Assembly: GCA_030428745.1 (NCBI GenBank)
Contig: JAUIEG010000047.1
Coordinates: 1 to 10,885 of the forward strand
Origin: Alphaproteobacteria bacterium
GTDB lineage: Bacteria > Pseudomonadota > Alphaproteobacteria > Caulobacterales > Parvularculaceae
Length of the DNA: 10,885 nt
Reading direction: 5' to 3'
The stretch's first letter is position 1; the number at the start of each line of letters is the position of its first letter. A model generated the notes under the pieces. It was not told the DNA's origin. It saw only the letters and a list, made by a program, of their open reading frames with translations, and searched no databases. Below, in pieces: positions 7,239-10,885 of this stretch. Both the position numbers and the translations under genes were made by a program.

Positions 7239-7416
7239 TCGTTGCTTCGGCGTAAAACCTTCGCATTACATCGCGCGAATGCTTTGCAATAATGTGGTGA
7301 TGCTATTCCGTCACACATTTCTGCAATTGCATTTTAAAAAAAATAATGTGGAGATCGGACTAGAAGGTTTTTGAGGCTGAGCGGTCCTATATCCTAGACC
7401 GCCGGAGATGGCGTGA
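7239..7416 (+). promoter_or_regulatory. Receptor-gene upstream region with direct repeats and a leader hairpin
   Basis: The gap between the FecR and receptor genes is long for a pure operon spacer and contains ordered elements. A 14-base direct repeat with one mismatch, AATAATGTGGTGAT (7288-7301) and AATAATGTGGAGAT (7342-7355), repeats at a distance of 54 bases, about five helical turns. Between the copies lies the palindrome TGCAATTGCA (7322-7331). A stem of GCGGTC (7381-7386) and GACCGC (7397-7402) ends one base before GGAG (7404-7407), the ribosome-binding site of the receptor. These could be operators and a translation-control hairpin; no consensus sigma-70 promoter was seen, consistent with use of the ECF sigma factor, whose recognition site is unknown here. 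Confidence 0.45.
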
Positions 7417-10125
7417 ATGGTCGATAAGAAAGGCGCGGGGCTGAAGGGATATAAACGACGTATAGAGATTTTGTGCTATGCACTGATCCTCTTATTGCTG
7501 ACAGCGTCTGGGTACGATGCTGCAGCTGCACAAGAACGCATTTTCCTTGAGATCCCGGCGAAGCCGGCTCCTGAGGCTCTCAAAACGCTTTCTTATAAGA
7601 CTGGTCGCTCCATCCTTTTTCAGACAAATGAAGTCGAGACTGTCGAAACAAACGCCATCTCAGGGAAATACACGTTACTCGAGGCCCTGGATTTACTCCT
7701 CGACAACACCACCCTTTCCGGCGGTCTGACGGAAAGCGGAGTCATTACGATTTCGCTTTCTGCTAGCCGACACAAGACAGACCAGGAGGGTGAAATGACA
7801 AGTCGGGCTATTAAAGGATCTTTACTAACCACCGTCGCGACGATACTTTTCGGAGCCGGAGCAGCTACAGCTCAGGATACCGGAGACGCGTCGCAAAATG
7901 CAGGCTCTGACCAGATTGTCGTAACCGCAACACGGCGCGAAGCAACAATACAGGACGTGCCACTCAGTATCGAAGCGTTCAGCCAACAGAAAATCGACCG
8001 GCAAGGCCTTCGCTCTATTGACGACGTAGCAAACTTCACACCGGGCGTTAATTTTTCACGCACAGCGTCGACAGCCTCAAACATCAGCATCCGAGGAATT
8101 TCATCCGGCACAGGCTCGGCAACTACTGGCATTTATATTGACGATACGCCAGTTCAAGCACGCAGCGTTGGCAGCCAGCCCAGAAATGCATATCCGAATA
8201 CTTTCGACATCGAGCGCGTAGAAGTGCTCAGAGGGCCGCAAGGGACTTTATTCGGCGCAGGAGCGGAAGGCGGAGCAGTCCGTTTTATCACACGCAAACC
8301 CAGCCTCGACGATTACAGCGTTTACAGCCGCAACGAACTCGCACTTACACAAGGCGGCGATGCGAGCTACGAGACCGGTCTTGCCGTCGGCGGTCCGATC
8401 GTGGAAGACAAACTTGGATTCCGTATCAGCGGATATTATCGCATGGATGGCGGTTTTATTGACCGCGAAACCTATCTGTCTGGAATTACTCAAGAAGAAA
8501 ATGCAAACGATCTTGAGACCTACGCTGCGCGCGCTGCCCTGAAATTCCAACCAACAGAAAACATCTCGATTTCTCCGTCTGTCTATTACAACGAAATTTA
8601 CTCGCATGAAAATCTGCGGGCATGGGAAAATCTTAGTGATGCAAGCAACGGCGATTATGTAATCGGCACATTTTTCGGTGAGGAGAACAGAGATAGGTAT
8701 GTTCTCCCTGCTCTGGACATTGCTCTCGATCTTGGGGCCGTCTCTATCGCCTCCTCGACGAGCTATTTTCGCCGAAACGAAGACGGTGTTTATGACTATA
8801 CAATCTACGATTTGGGCGCTTTTACGAGTACGCCTGAACAGTTTGATTCTTTTTTCAGCATTCCAGGATTCAGCCCGACCAACTTGAGCGGCAACGACCA
8901 GTACAACTGGAATCAGGAGATTCGCATTTCCAACAATGATACGGACAGCCGATTGAATTGGATTGTCGGCATGTACTATGGAAAAGCCCGGCAAACTTCA
9001 TATCAATCGGTTCAAAATGAGTTCTTCTTCTATTATTTCGGTGACGAAGTACTCTATTCCGATGTATATGGCGACGCACCGCTTTACGATGAAAACATTG
9101 AGGCCAGCGATTCGCAAATCGCAGGGTTTGGCGAAGTCAGCTTCGAAATTACGGACGGCTTAACAGCAACCGCTGGCGTCCGGTATGCTCATACGTCCTT
9201 CGACTTTACCGGCGTCGTAACAAGCGTCTTTTCTGGTGCAGTTCCTGTCCAGAATGGCGGCGAGCAGTCTGAGAATCCCATCACGCCGAAATTCGCCCTA
9301 TCCTACGAATGGGGCGAAAACCTAGTTTACGCCAGCGCAACCAAAGGCTATCGGATCGGCGGCGCTAACCGCAGCATCCCTTTTACAGAGGGCTGCAACA
9401 CCGCGCTGAACTCGCTTGGTATCAGGGAGGCGCCCAATCAATATGACTCCGACTCGGTTTGGAGTTACGAAGTGGGCACGAAAAACACACTCTTTGATAA
9501 CTCCCTCCGTGTGGCTGCAAGCGTTTATTATATCGATTGGTCGAATATTATCCGCGGCGTAGGCGGACTGCAGAATTGTCCCTATGAATTTATCACCAAC
9601 CTCGGGGACGCCACGAGCAAAGGCGTAGACCTGCAACTCTCATGGGATTTGACGGATAGCTTCAGTGTATTAGCCTCCGTAGGCTACAATGAAGCGCAGT
9701 TTGACACGACGATCCGCTCTGCGGGCGCTGTCCAGGATCTAGTCACTGAGGGGCACACACTCGGCGGTTCGCCTTGGACCGTAGCACTCAGCGGCAACTA
9801 TGAAACCATGATCGCCGCTATGCCGGCCTACCTGCGAGCGGACTACAATTTCCGCAGCAGCAACAAAGATCCGATTCCCGGCCGGGATCCGAATTACCCG
9901 ACAATGTACGACCCTCTACAGCGTCCTGAGCCGGAATTCCACGATGTTCGCATTCGCGCCGGCGTTTCGCTTAACGAGAGCGTTGAAATATCTTTGTTCG
10001 TCAACAATCTGCTCGATCAACATCCGAAACTCAATCGTTCACGCGTTTCAACGGTTTCTCCGGTATTCGAATATACGCCTGTGAGGCCACGCACGGTTGG
10101 CCTTACAGCTGTAGTAAATTACTAG
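7417..10125 (+). CDS. TonB-dependent outer-membrane receptor with N-terminal STN signalling domain and internal second signal peptide
   Basis: A 902-residue ORF for an outer-membrane transporter of the cell-surface-signalling type. In order: a first Sec signal (hydrophobic about 18-31, DAAAAQE near 34-40); an STN domain (about 41-113: IFLEIPAKPAPEALKTLSYK, SGKYTLLEALDLLLDN, GVITISLS) that in known systems touches FecR; then M127 followed by a second signal peptide (SLLTTVATILFGAGAATAQD); the TonB box IVVTA (167-171) in SDQIVVTATRREA; the plug (about 176-295: IDDVANFTPGVNF, ISIRGISS, VEVLRGPQGTLFGAGAEGG); and a beta-barrel ending VGLTAVVNY with a terminal aromatic residue. The part from M127 (776 residues) is by itself a normal full-length receptor. 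The ligand cannot be assigned; iron chelators or catabolic substrates are both possible. ATG 7417 has GGAG at 7404-7407; an alternative start is at 7795. Confidence 0.93.
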   Translation: MVDKKGAGLKGYKRRIEILCYALILLLLTASGYDAAAAQERIFLEIPAKPAPEALKTLSYKTGRSILFQTNEVETVETNAISGKYTLLEALDLLLDNTTLSGGLTESGVITISLSASRHKTDQEGEMTSRAIKGSLLTTVATILFGAGAATAQDTGDASQNAGSDQIVVTATRREATIQDVPLSIEAFSQQKIDRQGLRSIDDVANFTPGVNFSRTASTASNISIRGISSGTGSATTGIYIDDTPVQARSVGSQPRNAYPNTFDIERVEVLRGPQGTLFGAGAEGGAVRFITRKPSLDDYSVYSRNELALTQGGDASYETGLAVGGPIVEDKLGFRISGYYRMDGGFIDRETYLSGITQEENANDLETYAARAALKFQPTENISISPSVYYNEIYSHENLRAWENLSDASNGDYVIGTFFGEENRDRYVLPALDIALDLGAVSIASSTSYFRRNEDGVYDYTIYDLGAFTSTPEQFDSFFSIPGFSPTNLSGNDQYNWNQEIRISNNDTDSRLNWIVGMYYGKARQTSYQSVQNEFFFYYFGDEVLYSDVYGDAPLYDENIEASDSQIAGFGEVSFEITDGLTATAGVRYAHTSFDFTGVVTSVFSGAVPVQNGGEQSENPITPKFALSYEWGENLVYASATKGYRIGGANRSIPFTEGCNTALNSLGIREAPNQYDSDSVWSYEVGTKNTLFDNSLRVAASVYYIDWSNIIRGVGGLQNCPYEFITNLGDATSKGVDLQLSWDLTDSFSVLASVGYNEAQFDTTIRSAGAVQDLVTEGHTLGGSPWTVALSGNYETMIAAMPAYLRADYNFRSSNKDPIPGRDPNYPTMYDPLQRPEPEFHDVRIRAGVSLNESVEISLFVNNLLDQHPKLNRSRVSTVSPVFEYTPVRPRTVGLTAVVNY
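7784..7797 (+). promoter_or_regulatory. Internal ribosome-binding site and in-frame start inside the receptor ORF
   Basis: A perfect AGGAGG (7784-7789) lies 5 bases before an in-frame ATG (7795-7797), the strongest ribosome-binding site seen in the window and stronger than the one at the ORF start. Translation from here gives a 776-residue receptor with its own N-terminal signal peptide (MTSRAIKGSLLTTVATILFG, Ala-rich AATAQD). The ATG also forms an ATGA in which TGA (7796-7798) would stop the +1 frame, the usual junction of two overlapping, coupled genes. This implies that the upstream STN part was once, or still functions as, a separate cistron. Confidence 0.7.
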
Positions 10126-10147
10126 GGAATATCGAGTTTAAGGATGT

Positions 10148-10181
10148 AAGCCTGAAACGCTTTGCGCGTTTCAGGCTTTTT
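10148..10181 (+). terminator. Rho-independent terminator after the receptor gene
   Basis: AAGCCTGAAACGC (10148-10160) and GCGTTTCAGGCTT (10166-10178) form a perfect 13-bp stem with a 5-base loop TTTGC, followed by a T run (10177-10181). It begins 22 bases after the receptor stop codon and closes the sigma/FecR/receptor locus. In the opposite direction the stem is preceded by only a couple of A residues, so it mainly serves the plus strand, although the convergent MarR gene ends at 10241 and may also use the stem. Confidence 0.93.
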
Positions 10182-10240
10182 GTTGGAAAGCAACAATCAA
10201 TATTGGCTACGATTTCTAAAACGGGTCGCGACTAAACTGG

Positions 10241-10663
10241 TCACTTCCAGACTTTTTGAAGGAGGCACACAAGCTGCTTCCACTCTGCCCTTGAGAATTG
10301 GTTGGATTGTCGCGCCTCACTCTCCAAAATGCATCGCCACACTTTCTTCAATTTCGTCTTCCCCTTGCCCGCTATAAATAGGCCATAGCTTCGGCCGTCA
10401 TTTCGTTCGCGTTCAATCAATTCTCGCCCGAGTAGATCCAGAACAAGTGGGGTCATATTTGAGCTCTTAATTGCGACCTCACGGCCCAACTGGCTCTGCG
10501 TAACGCCGGGATTGGCTTCGATCAAAATCAAAAGCGTCGCACTCACGATAGAGATATTAATATCCCGCAGCGATTCCTCTAAGGGAAGTATTATAATATT
10601 ACTTGCTCGACGAAGATTGTAACCTGCCAAATCTTGTAGCGGGTTTATGATTTCACTATTCAT
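10241..10663 (-). CDS. MarR-family winged helix-turn-helix transcription regulator
   Basis: A 140-residue protein of typical MarR length. The N-terminal helices (INPLQDLAGYNLRRASNIII, residues 6-25) and C-terminal helices (about 104-138) would form the dimer interface. The winged HTH covers about 54-98: GVTQSQLGREVAIKSSNMTP as helix-turn-helix, LVLDLLGRELIERERNDGRS as recognition helix and wing with the conserved D-x-R pattern, then GLFIAGKGK. Such proteins are usually repressors released by small phenolic or other ligands, often autoregulated. The ATG at 10661-10663 has a weak GAGAG upstream. The gene is convergent with the receptor operon and may belong to whatever lies to the right of the window. 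Target genes are unknown. An inverted repeat upstream is a candidate operator. Confidence 0.87.
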   Translation of the reverse strand: MNSEIINPLQDLAGYNLRRASNIIILPLEESLRDINISIVSATLLILIEANPGVTQSQLGREVAIKSSNMTPLVLDLLGRELIERERNDGRSYGLFIAGKGKTKLKKVWRCILESEARQSNQFSRAEWKQLVCLLQKVWK

Positions 10664-10689
10664 TGTTTGTTCTCTCGTAGAGTTCAGGC

Positions 10690-10713
10690 ATATTACTGGT
10701 GACTCAAATCACA
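10690..10713 (-). promoter_or_regulatory. Candidate MarR-gene promoter element with a TGTGA-N6-TCAC(C) palindrome
   Basis: Reading the minus strand, TGTGA-TTTGAG-TCACC (complement of 10698-10713) matches 9 of 10 defined bases of the TGTGA-N6-TCACA site bound by CRP/FNR-family regulators. Two bases downstream is TAATAT (complement of 10690-10695), a plausible -10 box, so the palindrome would lie over the spacer and -35 region, a repressing position. It could be a CRP-type site or the autoregulatory operator of the MarR protein. The site lies 27-50 bases before the start codon. Confidence 0.4.
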
Positions 10714-10754
10714 AAGCTTAACATTACTCATCCTAGACCTTCCACTCTGCCCTT

Positions 10755-10885
10755 TCATAAACTAGTAACTCTTACAAGACCTTGCTGAATCTCGATCGCA
10801 ATGACCTCTTTTGCCTTCCAAAGACGATTCTCCAGAGGCCCAAGCGCACAGCGGTCCTTTATGTTTAATTCCAGTGACGGCCTTA
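10755..10885 (-). CDS. Possible 3' end of an unidentified gene
   Basis: A minus-strand frame enters from the right edge and runs 42 codons to a TGA at 10755-10757, 91 bases before the MarR start. The tail reads SLELNIKDRCALGPLENRLW then KAKEVIAIEIQQGLVRVTSL, with a balanced mix of charged and hydrophobic residues that looks like real protein. I do not recognise the family. If real, it would lie upstream of and co-directional with the MarR gene. A plus-strand frame from ATG 10801 is also open to the edge but has no ribosome-binding site and a less protein-like composition. Confidence 0.33.
   Translation of the reverse strand, partial: RPSLELNIKDRCALGPLENRLWKAKEVIAIEIQQGLVRVTSL

Noticed and set aside
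7159..7374. 71-codon plus-strand frame covering the FecR end and the gap before the receptor
   Set aside because: It begins within the FecR gene in another frame, lacks a ribosome-binding site, and has low-complexity Phe/Lys-rich sequence; the gap is better explained as regulatory DNA.
8248..8994. 248-codon minus-strand open frame
   Set aside because: It is antisense to the receptor's plug and barrel, has no ribosome-binding site and no recognisable motif; it is a codon-bias shadow.
10162..10377. 71-codon plus-strand frame after the receptor
   Set aside because: It starts inside the receptor terminator hairpin and continues antisense to the MarR gene, so it is not a credible gene.
1..10885. 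Mobile elements, CRISPR arrays, tRNA or rRNA genes
   Set aside because: No transposase or integrase motifs, no regularly spaced repeats and no tRNA- or rRNA-like sequences were seen on either strand.

Overview
The window looks like chromosomal DNA of a Gram-negative alphaproteobacterium, probably near the sphingomonad/Hyphomonas/Parvularcula types. This rests on the TonB-dependent receptor style (TonB box DQIVVTA, long beta-barrel ending in an aromatic residue), the FecI/FecR regulatory pair, several exported enzymes with Sec or twin-arginine signals, and moderate GC content. No rRNA, tRNA, insertion sequence, CRISPR array or phage gene was seen.

Layout, left to right. (1) 1-507 (-): the first 169 codons of an omega-amino-acid:pyruvate-type class III aminotransferase that runs off the left edge. 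It is divergent from (2) 666-1241 (+), a PuuR-like XRE-cupin regulator. (3) 1308-3242 (-): a secreted SxxK serine hydrolase of the beta-lactamase/6-aminohexanoate-dimer-hydrolase type, followed co-directionally by a secreted DUF3237 protein. (4) 3469-5163 (+): a Tat-exported metal-dependent amidohydrolase, divergent from the serine hydrolase and closed by a strong hairpin. (5) 5546-10125 (+): a cell-surface-signalling locus made of a FecI-type ECF sigma factor, a FecR-type anti-sigma regulator overlapping it by 8 bp, and a TonB-dependent receptor with an N-terminal STN signalling domain, closed by a textbook terminator at 10148-10181. (6) 10241-10663 (-): a small MarR-family regulator. (7) At the right edge, what may be the 3' end of another minus-strand gene.

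Working model (inference): the receptor takes up a ligand across the outer membrane and signals through FecR and FecI. Three exported proteins (serine hydrolase, amidohydrolase, DUF3237 protein) act in the periplasm on an amide-, ester- or lactam-like compound. The cytosolic transaminase could then deaminate a released omega-amino acid under control of the PuuR-like regulator. The substrate cannot be read from the sequence, and co-regulation of the blocks is not shown.

The most unusual feature is the receptor ORF. It encodes a signal peptide and STN domain, then a perfect AGGAGG ribosome-binding site, an in-frame ATG and a second complete signal peptide before the TonB box. It reads as two neighbouring genes (a small STN protein and a normal receptor) fused in frame, possibly still giving two products.
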